From RGIG5952 sp045603485 (GTDB lineage: Bacteria > Verrucomicrobiota > Kiritimatiellia > RFP12 > JAAYLN01), in the NCBI GenBank assembly GCA_045603485.1, contig JAZUMF010000023.1, positions 25,512 through 89,511 on the forward strand: a stretch of 64,000 bases of DNA, read 5' to 3'. The position numbers and the translations under genes are program-made. Numbering within the stretch: the stretch's first letter is position 1; every line of letters starts with the position of its first letter. Shown in pieces: positions 45,013-54,189 of the stretch. Below the pieces are notes generated by a model that was not told the origin of the DNA, ran no database searches, and saw only the letters and a program-made list of their open reading frames with translations.

Positions 45013-45749
45013 CTTAAAGGTGATTGCTTTCGCTTCTGGGAGATTTGGAGATTGGGAGAATTGTCAAAATCGTCTCATAAGCACTGGCAACGCAAAGGCC
45101 TGTCCCCTAGAAAATTTTACCGCAAAAAGCGCAGAGAAAATTGTAAAAATTTGTTCCGCACCGTAATCTTATTTTGTGTGTGTTGGAAAGTTAGAATGTT
45201 TGTTATTAAGATATTGTGAAGCGGAATCAAAAAGGCCTGTCCCCTTAAAAAGGTTTCCGCGGAGAATGCAGAGGAAATGCAGCTTGGTTCTTAAAGGTTA
45301 TTAGGTGGCAAGTTTGACAGTAAAGACAGTTTGCGAGTTTTACAGTTTTAATTGGAAAGGCCTGTCCCCTTAAAAAGTTTTCCCGTAAAAAACGCAGAGG
45401 AAATGGGGAAAATTTGTTCCGCACAATAATCTCATTTTGGGATTTTATGAGTTTATAATGTTTGGTTTTAGGAATGTAGTGAGGTGATATTTTGAAAATG
45501 AGATTACGGTGCGGAACAAAATGCGGTGGCAGTTTTGATTTGAAGGGAATCGGAAATGGTAAGGCCTGTCCCTCAAAAAGTTATCAAGATAGTTTCCTAA
45601 ACTCTGAGTCTCCTAATCTCCCAGTAGCGAAAGCAATCCATCCGAAATGAAAAAGACAGTCCCCTTAAAATGAAAGTTTTAACACAGAAGCGCAGAGATT
45701 TTGTGATACCGACTATTTATTGTGTTAGTATAGTGAGGTTTTGTTCTCG

Positions 45750-45771
45750 TGTCAAGTGTAACAGTCTGTCA
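45750..45771 (+). repeat. Diverged REP-like element, copy 5
   Basis: Two differences from the perfect copies: a C in the core (AGTGTAACAGTC) and an altered 3' end (TGTCA). It shares the upstream tract GTTAGTATAGTGAGGTTTT with copy 4. Confidence 0.65.
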
Positions 45772-45987
45772 CTTAAAGGTTTGGAATGTAGAAAAGATTT
45801 TGTAATCGGTTGAGTATGATGAGCCTGAGGCAGGAACAACGCCTTTTGAGGCTTATGATTACAAATCTTAATGCTATTAACCTTTCCTAATCTTGACGCT
45901 TGGCAGTATTGAAAGCATTCTTGTAATGGGGATTGCCCCCTTTTGCGGCGACATGGCCGCCGCAAGACTCTTGGAGAGGGAGAGGAT

Positions 45988-47421
45988 TTAGACTTTGCTT
46001 TTGTTGACGGGCTTGTCTTCTCCGAGGCGGCGCATTGCTACTATGTAGGCTACGATGAGGACGATTTCCGCTAGGAGCCATGAGAGGGGGTTGGCGAGTG
46101 AGATTCCCCAAAATGCCGAGTTGTAGCTAGCGGTTACTTTTTCAACGACATTGGCAGCAGGTTCTGTTGGGTTGACTGTCCCAAATAGTTCTTTTGTTTC
46201 GTTGACGATGTGTATTACATAGAGTGAGCAGCATACTCTTGCTATGAGCTCCATGATTCCGCTTACGAGCGGAACGAAGGCTTTGCCCAGTCCTTGGAGC
46301 GTGTAGCGATGGACGAAGAGTAGGGTTAGGGTGATGTAGAGTGCCGCACTTACGCGCAGATACATTTTGACTTTTGGATATAGCTCAGGCGAGGCTTCGT
46401 CGAGGAAGAGGTTTGTCGCTATTTCTGAGCCGAAGGCGAGTATGAGGCTTGCTATCGCGGTTAGGGCAATGACTACGATTGTTATTTGTTTTATTCCTTG
46501 GCGTATGCGGCTATACAGACCAGCTCCGTAGTTTTGGGCTACGAAGGTTGCAACTGCCGCACCGATTGAGGCGAAGGTTGAGCCTAGGAGCTGTTCTGTT
46601 CTGAAACCGATGGTGTAGGTGTTGATGGTGTCTTTGCCCATTATGTTTAGCGCGCTTTGGAGCATTACGCAGCCGATGGCGGTGCCTTGGAATTGCATGG
46701 CTGAGGGTATTGCCAGGCGTAGGTGGCTCCAGTAGCACTGAAATTCGTTTTTCCAATATTTGAGGCTTGGGGCGAGCTGGGGATGTTTGCGGATGCCTAT
46801 CGCGAAGATTGTGGCGGTTGCGAAGAGCTGCGCTATGACTGTCGCTAGGGCTACGCCTTCGACGCCCATTCCGAGATGGATGATGAATAGGATGTTTAGT
46901 CCTACATTGAGGACTGCCGATACGATGAGTGAGAAGGTCGGTGTCAGGCTGTCGCCGAATGCTCTTACGCTTGTCGCGACTACATTTGAGATGGCTGAGA
47001 TTGGGAGTCCTGAAAGGAGGATCAGGAGGTAGCGTTTGCTGTTTTCAAAGATTTCACCTTCGGGTGTCTTTAGGAGTTGCAGGAGTTGTGGCAGTAGTGG
47101 CATTACGATTGCCATGATGAGGATTGCCGCGACTCCTGCGATGGTGTAGCAGGCGGCTACGGAGCGTTTGACGCTTTCGGCGTCTTTGGCTCCGTATCTT
47201 TGTGCTGTAATAATCGAGCTGCCGTTGCAGAGCGCACCGAAGGTTGTGAAGATGAAGTAGATGACTGTTGAGGAGGCTCCGACTGCCGCGAAGGCTGTTT
47301 CGCCTAGGTAGCGTCCTACGATTGCCGTGTCGGCAAGAGTGTAGGCATGGGCTATCAGCGCACTTGCAAGGATTGGGATCGCAAAGGCTATGATTTTTTT
47401 GATTGGAGAGCCGCTTGTCAT
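45988..47421 (-). CDS. MATE family efflux transporter, copy 1
   Basis: A 477-residue polytopic membrane protein of the MATE (multidrug and toxin extrusion) family, with about twelve hydrophobic segments. Typical opening: PILASALIAHAYTLADTAIVGRYLG. Both halves carry FGDSLTPTFS-like and LQGLGKAFVPLVSGI-like stretches. It exports a cationic or dye-like compound by Na+ or H+ antiport; the substrate is unknown. It is a tandem paralogue of the gene at 47449, with about four of five residues identical, and lies 27 bases behind it in the same direction. A weak ribosome site precedes the ATG. Confidence 0.92.
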   Translation of the reverse strand: MTSGSPIKKIIAFAIPILASALIAHAYTLADTAIVGRYLGETAFAAVGASSTVIYFIFTTFGALCNGSSIITAQRYGAKDAESVKRSVAACYTIAGVAAILIMAIVMPLLPQLLQLLKTPEGEIFENSKRYLLILLSGLPISAISNVVATSVRAFGDSLTPTFSLIVSAVLNVGLNILFIIHLGMGVEGVALATVIAQLFATATIFAIGIRKHPQLAPSLKYWKNEFQCYWSHLRLAIPSAMQFQGTAIGCVMLQSALNIMGKDTINTYTIGFRTEQLLGSTFASIGAAVATFVAQNYGAGLYSRIRQGIKQITIVVIALTAIASLILAFGSEIATNLFLDEASPELYPKVKMYLRVSAALYITLTLLFVHRYTLQGLGKAFVPLVSGIMELIARVCCSLYVIHIVNETKELFGTVNPTEPAANVVEKVTASYNSAFWGISLANPLSWLLAEIVLIVAYIVAMRRLGEDKPVNKSKV

Positions 47422-47448
47422 AGCATCTTTGTATCTCTGGTGTGGATT

Positions 47449-48882
47449 TTAGGCTTTGCTTTTGTCGACGGGCTTGTCTTCGCCGAGGCGGCGCATTGCT
47501 ACTATGTAGGCTACGATGAGGACGACTTCCGCTAGGAGCCATGAGAGGGGGTTGGCGAGTGAGATTCCCCAAAATGCCGAGTTGTAGCTTGCGGTCACTT
47601 TTTCAACGACATCTGCCGCGGCTTCCAGCGGATCGATTGTTCCAAAGAGTCCTTTTGTTTCTTTGACTACTTGTATCACATAGAGTGAGCAGCATACTCT
47701 TGCTATTAGTTCCATGATTCCGCTTACGAGCGGGACGAAGGCTTTGCCTAGTCCTTGGAGGGTGTTGCGGTGGACATAGAGTAGGGTTAGGCAGATGTAT
47801 AGTACTGCACTTACGCGTAGGTACATTTTGACTTTGGGATACAGCTCGGGCGAGGCTTCGTCGAGGAAGAGGTTTATCGCGACTTCGGAGCCGAAGGTGA
47901 GTATGAGACTTGCCAGTACGGTCAGTATGACGATGACTGTCGTTATTTGTTTTATTCCAAGTCGTATGCGGCTATACAGACCAGCTCCGTAGTTTTGGGC
48001 TACGAAGGTTGCGATCGACGCGCCTATCGCCGCAAAGAGCGAGCCTAGGAACTGTTCTGTGCGGACTCCGATGGTGTAGGTATTGATGGTGTCTTTGCCC
48101 ATTATGTTTAATGCGCTTTGGAGCATTACGAAGCCGATGGCGGTACCTTGGAATTGGAGCGCCATGGGTATTGCTATGCGTAGATGGTTCCAGTAGGAGA
48201 TGAGTTCGTTTTTCCAATACTTGAAGCCTGGCGCGAGCTGGGGATGTTTGCGGATGCCTATTGCGTAGATTGTGGCGGTTGCGAAGAGCTGCGCTATGAC
48301 TGTTGCGAGTGCTACGCCTTCGACGCCCATTCCGAGTTTGATGATGAATAGGATGTTTAGTCCTACATTGAGGACTGCCGATACGATGAGTGAGAAGGTC
48401 GGTGTCAGGCTATCGCCGAATGCTCTTATGCTTGTTGCGACTACATTTGCCACGGCTGAGATTGGGAGTCCTAAAAAGAGGATCAGGAGGTAGCGTTTGC
48501 TGTCTTCGAAGATTTCGCCTTCGGGTGTCTTCAGGAGCCCTAAGAAGTATGGCAATAGCGGTATTACGATTGCCATGATGAGGAGGGCTGTAACTCCTGC
48601 GATGGTGTAGCAGGAGGCTACGGAGCGTTTGATGCCTTCAGCGTCTTTGGCGCCGTACTTATGCGCTGTAATGATTGAGCAGCCGTTGCAGAGCGCTCCG
48701 AAGGTCGCGAAGATGAAGTAGATGATTGTTGAGGAGGCTCCGACCGCAGCGAAGGCATTTTCGCCTAGGTAGCGCCCTACGATTGCCGTGTCGGCAAGGG
48801 TGTAGGCGTGAGAAATCAGTGTGCTTACGAGGATTGGAATCGCAAAGTTTATGATTTTTTTGATTGGATTGCCGCTTGTCAT
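47449..48882 (-). CDS. MATE family efflux transporter, copy 2
   Basis: A 477-residue MATE exporter, close paralogue of the adjacent copy 1. The start at ATG 48882 (MTSGNPIKK) is chosen because GAAGG lies just upstream and it aligns with copy 1; the in-frame TTG at 48894 adds four residues. The two genes are also similar at the DNA level over their whole length, indicating a recent duplication with later divergence in membrane segments. It follows mazG by 29 bases, so it belongs to a longer minus-strand unit. Confidence 0.92.
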   Translation of the reverse strand: MTSGNPIKKIINFAIPILVSTLISHAYTLADTAIVGRYLGENAFAAVGASSTIIYFIFATFGALCNGCSIITAHKYGAKDAEGIKRSVASCYTIAGVTALLIMAIVIPLLPYFLGLLKTPEGEIFEDSKRYLLILFLGLPISAVANVVATSIRAFGDSLTPTFSLIVSAVLNVGLNILFIIKLGMGVEGVALATVIAQLFATATIYAIGIRKHPQLAPGFKYWKNELISYWNHLRIAIPMALQFQGTAIGFVMLQSALNIMGKDTINTYTIGVRTEQFLGSLFAAIGASIATFVAQNYGAGLYSRIRLGIKQITTVIVILTVLASLILTFGSEVAINLFLDEASPELYPKVKMYLRVSAVLYICLTLLYVHRNTLQGLGKAFVPLVSGIMELIARVCCSLYVIQVVKETKGLFGTIDPLEAAADVVEKVTASYNSAFWGISLANPLSWLLAEVVLIVAYIVAMRRLGEDKPVDKSKA

Positions 48883-48911
48883 GGTCGCCTTCAATCTGTG
48901 ATGGTTGTGCT

Positions 48912-49649
48912 TTATGAATTTTGGATTTTTTCGTAATCTAGGAAGCTTTTTGAAAAGCCATCGGTTGCTAGCTTGATGGCGGTTTCTGCATCGATGTCCA
49001 GTTCTCTTGCGTGGGCAACTAGCGCAAAGAGCACATCACCAAATTTTTTCTTGATTTGGTCTTGATCTGCGGAGCTTGCCTTGAGGCTGTCGAGTTCTTT
49101 TAATTCGCTGTCGAGTTTTTGGCGTGAGCCTGCTTTGGGGTATGGCTCGTAGCCTGAGCGTGCGGCTTTGGATTGTGTGCGCTGCGCTTTCAGCAGCGAG
49201 GGAAGATTTGCAGGTACTCCCGCGAGGGCGGATTTCGGCTTGTCTTTGCCTTCGCTTTTTTTGATCTTTTCCCAATTTTGAAGGACATCGGAGGTGTCTT
49301 CTAATTTTATGTCGCCGAAGACATGCGGGTGGCGTCTTACGAGTTTGTCGCAAACGGTGTTTAGGACATCGAGGAATCTGAAGTCGCCTTGTTCTTCTCT
49401 TATGTTGGCTTGGAAGGCGACTTGGAGGAGTACATCACCCAGCTCTTCGAGGTGGCCGTTGGTGTCGGTTGACGCCATTTTGTCTAATAGCTCGTAGCAC
49501 TCTTCGATGAGGCAAGGCTTGAGTGTTTCCAGCGTTTGGATTTTGTCCCAGGGGCATCCGTCAGGGGCACGGAGTTTTGATACTATTGTGTTGAGTCTTG
49601 AAATTCCTTCGCCGAGGGTTGTGGCTTTTATTGAGGGATCTTTGTCCAT
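48912..49649 (-). CDS. mazG: Nucleoside triphosphate pyrophosphohydrolase MazG
   Basis: A 245-residue MazG. The metal site is the EEC-YE motif at 49-53 (EE-x2-E) with EELGD at 68-72, and the CPWDK motif near residue 32 is usual. A second shorter MazG-like unit (KKFGDVLFALVAHAREL) occupies the C-terminal half. It hydrolyses NTPs and dNTPs to monophosphate and PPi, and is linked to nucleotide-pool cleaning and (p)ppGpp levels. It overlaps no neighbour: 16 bases after the DMT gene and 29 before the MATE copy 2 start. Confidence 0.94.
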   Translation of the reverse strand: MDKDPSIKATTLGEGISRLNTIVSKLRAPDGCPWDKIQTLETLKPCLIEECYELLDKMASTDTNGHLEELGDVLLQVAFQANIREEQGDFRFLDVLNTVCDKLVRRHPHVFGDIKLEDTSDVLQNWEKIKKSEGKDKPKSALAGVPANLPSLLKAQRTQSKAARSGYEPYPKAGSRQKLDSELKELDSLKASSADQDQIKKKFGDVLFALVAHARELDIDAETAIKLATDGFSKSFLDYEKIQNS

Positions 49650-49665
49650 GACTTTATCCTTGTCT

Positions 49666-50667
49666 CTAGTCTAGTACACACATTCCGCCGATGCCAAGCA
49701 GGCAGAAGATGATTGCGAGGATTTGCTGCAGGTTGAGCTTTTCGTGTAGAACCGTAGATGTGTAAATGTTGAAGGTGACGATGCAGCTTGCGACCATTAT
49801 CGGGTATGCTACGGCAGCCATATTTGCTTGGCCTAGGCAGTCCATGCAGTTGTATAGCACGAGGTAGCTGAAGGATAGTCCTTGCGCTTGCATGCTTAAT
49901 ACATAAGCCCAGAAGCGTCCGCGTCTGACAGTTGCGATGAATTCTTTCTTTGACAGGCCTGTTTCTTTGCCTTTGAGTATTGCGTGGAGTGCGAAGCCCA
50001 GTGTTGCGCCTAAGGAGGCGAAGAGGGTTCTGACTACAGGGTTTACGGCCCGCGATTCTTCAAAGTATGAGGGGAAGGTTGTGAGTACCTGCTGGGTGGC
50101 GCAGAAGATGAAGGCTAGGAATGCCAATGTCCGCCATGATAATTTTTTCGGTTTGGGATAGGCTGTGCCGTTATTGTTGTTTTTGGCTTGGGCGTAGAAT
50201 ACCAGTCCTATCAGGAGGCTGATGATTCCGAGAATGCGCCAGGCTGTCGGTTTGGTAAAGTCGCCATTGGCTCCGATGCTTTGCCAGAAGGCGGGGTCGG
50301 TGAAGTAGCAGCCTATGCCGAATGCGAATGGGAGGACTAATGCCGACTGCGTTATTCCCCATACCGCTCCATTGGGGCCGTATTGCATTCCTTCTGACAT
50401 GAAGTGCATGCCGTAGAAGCCTAGGAGTCCTGAGGCTATCATTGTTGTAACTGTTATCGCGAGTATTTTTGCGGAGCAGGTGTCATGTGTGACGAAGGCG
50501 AGGGCTATGATTGTGCTGATGGCGATTGTGAGCAAACCTGAAACGACTTGTATGAAATTGGTTTTTATGCCGTCTTTGGGAGCCCGCCCGTAGATGGCTC
50601 CAATAAGTACCCAGCTTGCTCCATATATGATGAGCCCTAGGATTGCTGTGGGAATTGTCTGGAACAT
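49666..50667 (-). CDS. DMT-superfamily (EamA-like) membrane transporter
   Basis: A 333-residue protein with about ten hydrophobic helices, as in the drug/metabolite transporter superfamily. Features include GLIIYGASWVLIGAIYGRAP at the start and a second-half helix ending LLGIGGMCVLD. The substrate is not evident; because the preceding gene encodes a GH123-like glycosidase, sugar export or import is possible but unsupported. ATG 50667 is chosen. An in-frame GTG at 50694 lies inside a terminator hairpin and is rejected. The gene is followed by mazG after 16 bases. Confidence 0.85.
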   Translation of the reverse strand: MFQTIPTAILGLIIYGASWVLIGAIYGRAPKDGIKTNFIQVVSGLLTIAISTIIALAFVTHDTCSAKILAITVTTMIASGLLGFYGMHFMSEGMQYGPNGAVWGITQSALVLPFAFGIGCYFTDPAFWQSIGANGDFTKPTAWRILGIISLLIGLVFYAQAKNNNNGTAYPKPKKLSWRTLAFLAFIFCATQQVLTTFPSYFEESRAVNPVVRTLFASLGATLGFALHAILKGKETGLSKKEFIATVRRGRFWAYVLSMQAQGLSFSYLVLYNCMDCLGQANMAAVAYPIMVASCIVTFNIYTSTVLHEKLNLQQILAIIFCLLGIGGMCVLD

Positions 50668-50686
50668 TGCTTTGTCTTGGATATGT

Positions 50687-50721
50687 AAAAGCACCTCTCA
50701 TCATTCTTTGATGAGAGGCGC
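50687..50721 (-). terminator. Rho-independent terminator of the GH123-like gene
   Basis: GCGCCTCTCATCA (50721-50709, minus strand) pairs with TGATGAGAGGTGC (50703-50691), one G-T pair, loop AAGAA, followed by TTTT. It lies 24 bases after the stop of the GH123-like gene and just before the DMT start, so the DMT-mazG-MATE set may need read-through or its own promoter. Confidence 0.8.
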
Positions 50722-50744
50722 CTGTTTGTGAATTGCGGTTTCTT

Positions 50745-52379
50745 CTACTTGACCAGAGCAAAGAGCTTGGCTCTTACGCTGTTACGCCACTTGGCATCTT
50801 TGGGGAAGTCTTTGAATGACTTGATCTGCGAGAGGAGTTTGTCTTCGCGGTCGATGCCGAGGGTCTGCAATAGGGCATAATCTTGGAGTGACTCTGCAAA
50901 GATTTCCCAACGGATTGAGTCAATTGGTCCCTTTTCTCCAGGATAGACGAGGAAGGTGTCGCCGTAAGCCCAGTTGGGCCAGCGCATGCCGTCTGTGACG
51001 ATGAAGGGGTCGATGAGTGTGCGTGAGCCGCTTATGTTCCAGTAGTTGTAGCCCCAGTGGAGGAAGCCTTTGAAGGGCCAACGGTAGAAGAGGAAGCCGT
51101 GCATTGCAATTTTTGCAAGCGGTGTGTCCATGAGGTGCTGGATATATTCGCCGCGGGGGCCGCAGCAATAGTAGACCCATGATTCATAGCCTGCTTCGAG
51201 GAATTTCAATGCGGAGGAGGTGACGGGCACGGGTGTGTCGATGACTTCGGCATATTCAATCTCCGAGACGGCATCTATGCTGCGAAGCCATGGTGCGATT
51301 TCGCGTACCATTTCTTTTGCGGCGATGTAGTTTTTGCGGGCTTCTTCGCCGTGTGGCTCGTCGGAGATGTGGAAGAATGATTTTTTGAATATCTTTTCTT
51401 CCTTCAGGAATTTTTCGAGCTCGGGAAGGAACTGGCTTAGGAAGTTGCGATAGATGTCTGATGTCGCAGGTGTTTCTCTATCCCAGAGGACTTTTTCACC
51501 TTCGCCTTGTCCTTCGTAGATTCGCAGTGCGAAGCGGCAGCCCCATTGGGCGAAGAGGTGGCACCATTCAAAGGTGTCTATTCCGCACTTTTTGGCTAGC
51601 TTGACATAACGGCGGACATCTGTCCAGTCGAACTCATACTTGCCGTCAGCGCACTTTTTGACTTTGAGCAGCTGTGATGGGTATTTGTCGCCGTCGAGCG
51701 GAGGTGTGAAGATTGGGACATAGATGACATTTTGTCCGTGGTCGGCGATGTCCTTGATGTAGTTTTCGCAGATGGCCCAGAAGTTGTCATCAAAGCCATT
51801 GGTTTTGTACCAGGTAATCAGGCAGTCGTTGTAGAACCAATGGGTGATGTCGAAGTTTTTGCGTGGCTTTATTGCGATGTTGTGTACGCGGACTGAGAGC
51901 TTGTGCTTTTTGGGTTTGCCGATTACACCTATGATATCGCCGGTCTTTGTATCTTCCTGGAGAATTGTAACGGTGGCTGTGAGGTCGTATTTGCCTGCCG
52001 TGACTTTTTTGCCCGGGCGGACTGTAAACCAGAATGCTGTGGTTTCGTCTTGAGCGAGGCGTATGTCGTTTTCTTCAAGGAGCGGATCGGGGACAAATCC
52101 TGGAATTTGTCCGATTCCGTCTTGATCGAGTGGATCTGAGAGAATCGGGGTGTTGTGGTGCTTGGCAAGCGCCAATCCAACATGGCGTGTGCGGAGTTCC
52201 CAGCCGTCGGGACCTTCAAGGGTGACACGGACGCGCATCATTTCATCTGCGCGCAATGCGACTTGAAAGCTGAATCGCTCGTTTAGCGCAATGTCAACAG
52301 TTGAGAGTTTTTTTTCGGGTAATGCCGCATTTGGGAAATGACGGACTGTTGATGGTGTTAGTATGCTGTTGAGTATCAT
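50745..52379 (-). CDS. GH123-like glycoside hydrolase (DUF4091)
   Basis: A 544-residue protein. An N-terminal beta-sandwich (about 1-170) is followed by a TIM barrel and C-terminal tail of the GH123/DUF4091 type. The catalytic pair is Asp340-Glu341 in FHISDEPHG, the neighbouring acid pair of substrate-assisted hexosaminidases. Other conserved segments are WVYYCCGPRGEY and FLHWGYNYWN. GH123 members act on beta-N-acetylgalactosaminides in host glycans, but the specificity here is not fixed. No signal peptide. It comes 74 bases after pyrB and ends at a terminator. Confidence 0.85.
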   Translation of the reverse strand: MILNSILTPSTVRHFPNAALPEKKLSTVDIALNERFSFQVALRADEMMRVRVTLEGPDGWELRTRHVGLALAKHHNTPILSDPLDQDGIGQIPGFVPDPLLEENDIRLAQDETTAFWFTVRPGKKVTAGKYDLTATVTILQEDTKTGDIIGVIGKPKKHKLSVRVHNIAIKPRKNFDITHWFYNDCLITWYKTNGFDDNFWAICENYIKDIADHGQNVIYVPIFTPPLDGDKYPSQLLKVKKCADGKYEFDWTDVRRYVKLAKKCGIDTFEWCHLFAQWGCRFALRIYEGQGEGEKVLWDRETPATSDIYRNFLSQFLPELEKFLKEEKIFKKSFFHISDEPHGEEARKNYIAAKEMVREIAPWLRSIDAVSEIEYAEVIDTPVPVTSSALKFLEAGYESWVYYCCGPRGEYIQHLMDTPLAKIAMHGFLFYRWPFKGFLHWGYNYWNISGSRTLIDPFIVTDGMRWPNWAYGDTFLVYPGEKGPIDSIRWEIFAESLQDYALLQTLGIDREDKLLSQIKSFKDFPKDAKWRNSVRAKLFALVK

Positions 52380-52453
52380 GTCAACTCCTCTTTGTCTAGT
52401 TGGATTGAACTATTGTACAAGATTGAGAATTTTAAGGCAATCGAGCAATGTCG

Positions 52454-53530
52454 CTAGGAGCGGTTTTTCCATGCGAGAATCATGCCGTCGCAATCAAAGG
52501 TTGACGCGATTAGTGCCGTGCGAACCCACATTCCGTTTCGCATCTGCCGCCAATATTTTGCACGGGGGTCGGCGTCGCAATCCGTTGAGATTTCGTCGCG
52601 TCTTGGCAATGGGTGCATGAGGATTGATTTTTCCTTCATGAGTGCAAGCTCGTCTTTGCCGATCTTGAAGCGCGAGGTGTCGATCTTTGCGCTTTCACCT
52701 TTGGTGCTGTCCCATTCATCCTGAATGCGCGTCATGTAGACGGCGTCTGCCTCTGGAAGATATTTGTGCATATCATCGGTGACGATGAATTCGGATCCGC
52801 GTTCTTTGAGCATGTCTAGGATGTCCTGCCCAATTTGAAGGGGCTCCGGTGCGACAAATATGTGGCGGATGTTTTCGTAGTTGGTGAGGAGGTTTGAGAG
52901 TGAGCGGACCGTGCGTCCGCGAGCCAGGTCTCCAACATACATCATTGTGCGGTTTTTTACTCCGCCCCATTTTTCGAATGAACGAACGAGGGTATAGATG
53001 TCGAGTAAAGCTTGCGTCGGATGCTGATCTTTTCCCGAGCCCGCATTGAGAATTGGGACGGGGCGGTCTGACTTTGAGAGTGCCCATGCCATGTGTTCGG
53101 CAAGTCCCTTTTCCTGTGTGCGCATAATAATCAGGTCAAAGTATGAGCTGAATGTGCGGATGGAGTCTTCGCGGCTTTCACCTTTGAATTCACTCGAGAC
53201 TGCAGCGTCGCGTACTTCTCCCGTTTTAATGCCGAGGATCTGGCAGGCGCTTAGGAAGGAGAGGAATGTTCGCGATGAGGGCTGTGTGAAGTAAATCATG
53301 GCCCTTTTGTGTGAGAGGAGGCTTTGAAGGAACTCCATACCTTCATGGCTTTTTGCTATTTGGCGGATTTTAGTCGCCAAGGCGCAGATGCGGTCTAGTT
53401 CGGGTCTGCCAAACTGCTGTGCGAAGAGTGTATGATAGGGCATACCGTCTTCGCGCGCCAGGGCAGAGACTTTTTGCTCCATCCCTAGCGCATTGTATTC
53501 TTCCCATGAGTAGTCGTGGAGTTTTTTCAT
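52454..53530 (-). CDS. pyrB: Aspartate carbamoyltransferase
   Basis: A 358-residue ATCase. The carbamoyl-phosphate loop reads YFTQPSSRTFLSF, a variant of the usual FFEPSTRTR. HPTQALLDIYT, MYVGDLARGRTVRSL and MHPLPRRDEI are all present. It forms carbamoyl aspartate in pyrimidine synthesis. The protein has an N-terminal extension of about 40 residues compared with E. coli PyrB. ATG 53530 overlaps the pyrE stop by four bases (ATGA). No regulatory PyrI gene is present in the window. Confidence 0.93.
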   Translation of the reverse strand: MKKLHDYSWEEYNALGMEQKVSALAREDGMPYHTLFAQQFGRPELDRICALATKIRQIAKSHEGMEFLQSLLSHKRAMIYFTQPSSRTFLSFLSACQILGIKTGEVRDAAVSSEFKGESREDSIRTFSSYFDLIIMRTQEKGLAEHMAWALSKSDRPVPILNAGSGKDQHPTQALLDIYTLVRSFEKWGGVKNRTMMYVGDLARGRTVRSLSNLLTNYENIRHIFVAPEPLQIGQDILDMLKERGSEFIVTDDMHKYLPEADAVYMTRIQDEWDSTKGESAKIDTSRFKIGKDELALMKEKSILMHPLPRRDEISTDCDADPRAKYWRQMRNGMWVRTALIASTFDCDGMILAWKNRS

Positions 53531-54174
53531 TTCATCCAACTTTCGTCGCGGGGATTCATCTGGAATTTTTTGAGGCGCTCGATGTCTTCTGGCTTGATCG
53601 CGCCTGTTTCCGCTGCCGCCTGGCAGACGGCTCCGAAGTTGGAGAGTGAATGGTTTACTACATTTGCGGCTGCGAACTTTTCAAGTCCCGCGGTGAGCCC
53701 GTAGGTGAAGATTGAGACTACGCCCAATACTTCGGCTCCTGCTTCGCGGAGGGCTTCAACGACTTCGATGCAGCTGCCGCCTGTTGAGATTAGGTCTTCA
53801 ACTACAACGACCTTTTGGCCTTTTTCAAGCTTGCCTTCGATGCGATTGCCTCTGCCGTGGTCTTTGTTGCCTGAACGGACATAGCCCATGGGAAGCCCCA
53901 TGAGATGACCGCAGATTGCCGCATGGGCAATGCCAGCCGTCGAGGTGCCCATTAGGACTTCGGCTTCAGGGTAATGCTCTTTGATGAGAGCGACGAGTCC
54001 TTCTTCGACATGGTTGCGGACTTCCGGTGCCGTCAAGGTGAGGCGATTATCGCAGTAGATTGGACTGTGGATGCCCGATGCCCATGTGAAGGGATTGTCG
54101 GGACGAAGGAAGACCGCTCCGATTGAGAGGAGGTCGTGGGCGATGGTTAGTGCCAGCTGATTGTTTTCGTTCAT
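53527..54174 (-). CDS. pyrE: Orotate phosphoribosyltransferase
   Basis: A 215-residue OPRTase transferring the phosphoribosyl group from PRPP to orotate. The PRPP-binding motif is VVVVEDLISTGGS, and YVRSGNKDHGRGNRIEG holds the substrate lysines. It follows pyrF by 15 bases and overlaps pyrB by four bases. Confidence 0.96.
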   Translation of the reverse strand: MNENNQLALTIAHDLLSIGAVFLRPDNPFTWASGIHSPIYCDNRLTLTAPEVRNHVEEGLVALIKEHYPEAEVLMGTSTAGIAHAAICGHLMGLPMGYVRSGNKDHGRGNRIEGKLEKGQKVVVVEDLISTGGSCIEVVEALREAGAEVLGVVSIFTYGLTAGLEKFAAANVVNHSLSNFGAVCQAAAETGAIKPEDIERLKKFQMNPRDESWMK

Positions 54175-54189
54175 GGGTAGGTTCCTTTA

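Larger units (their letters stand above)
43850..45987. repeat. Gene-free mosaic of dispersed and direct repeats
   Basis: About 2.1 kb with no credible gene. Contents: a hairpin TGCGCC/GGCGCA at 43903-43917 and a 12-bp palindrome with inner stem at 43959-44016; AGGTAAT heptamers, four at 44064-44091 and three at 44470-44490; a direct repeat of about 210 bases (44100-44308 and 44492-44700); another of about 140 bases (44312-44451 and 45226-45369). There are also six copies of a 27-base element, about nine copies of a GGCCTGTCCCC-like motif, many CGCAGAG motifs, and two diverged copies of the REP-like element (44991 and 45750). It resembles accumulated non-autonomous repeats rather than a decayed gene. 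Confidence 0.75.

Noticed and set aside
44944..45219. Plus-strand frame of 91 residues in the repeat array
   Set aside because: It spans three repeat families and has no coding character beyond an open frame.
50668..50694. GTG start of the DMT transporter at 50694
   Set aside because: It lies inside the terminator hairpin of the preceding gene; ATG 50667 is more likely.
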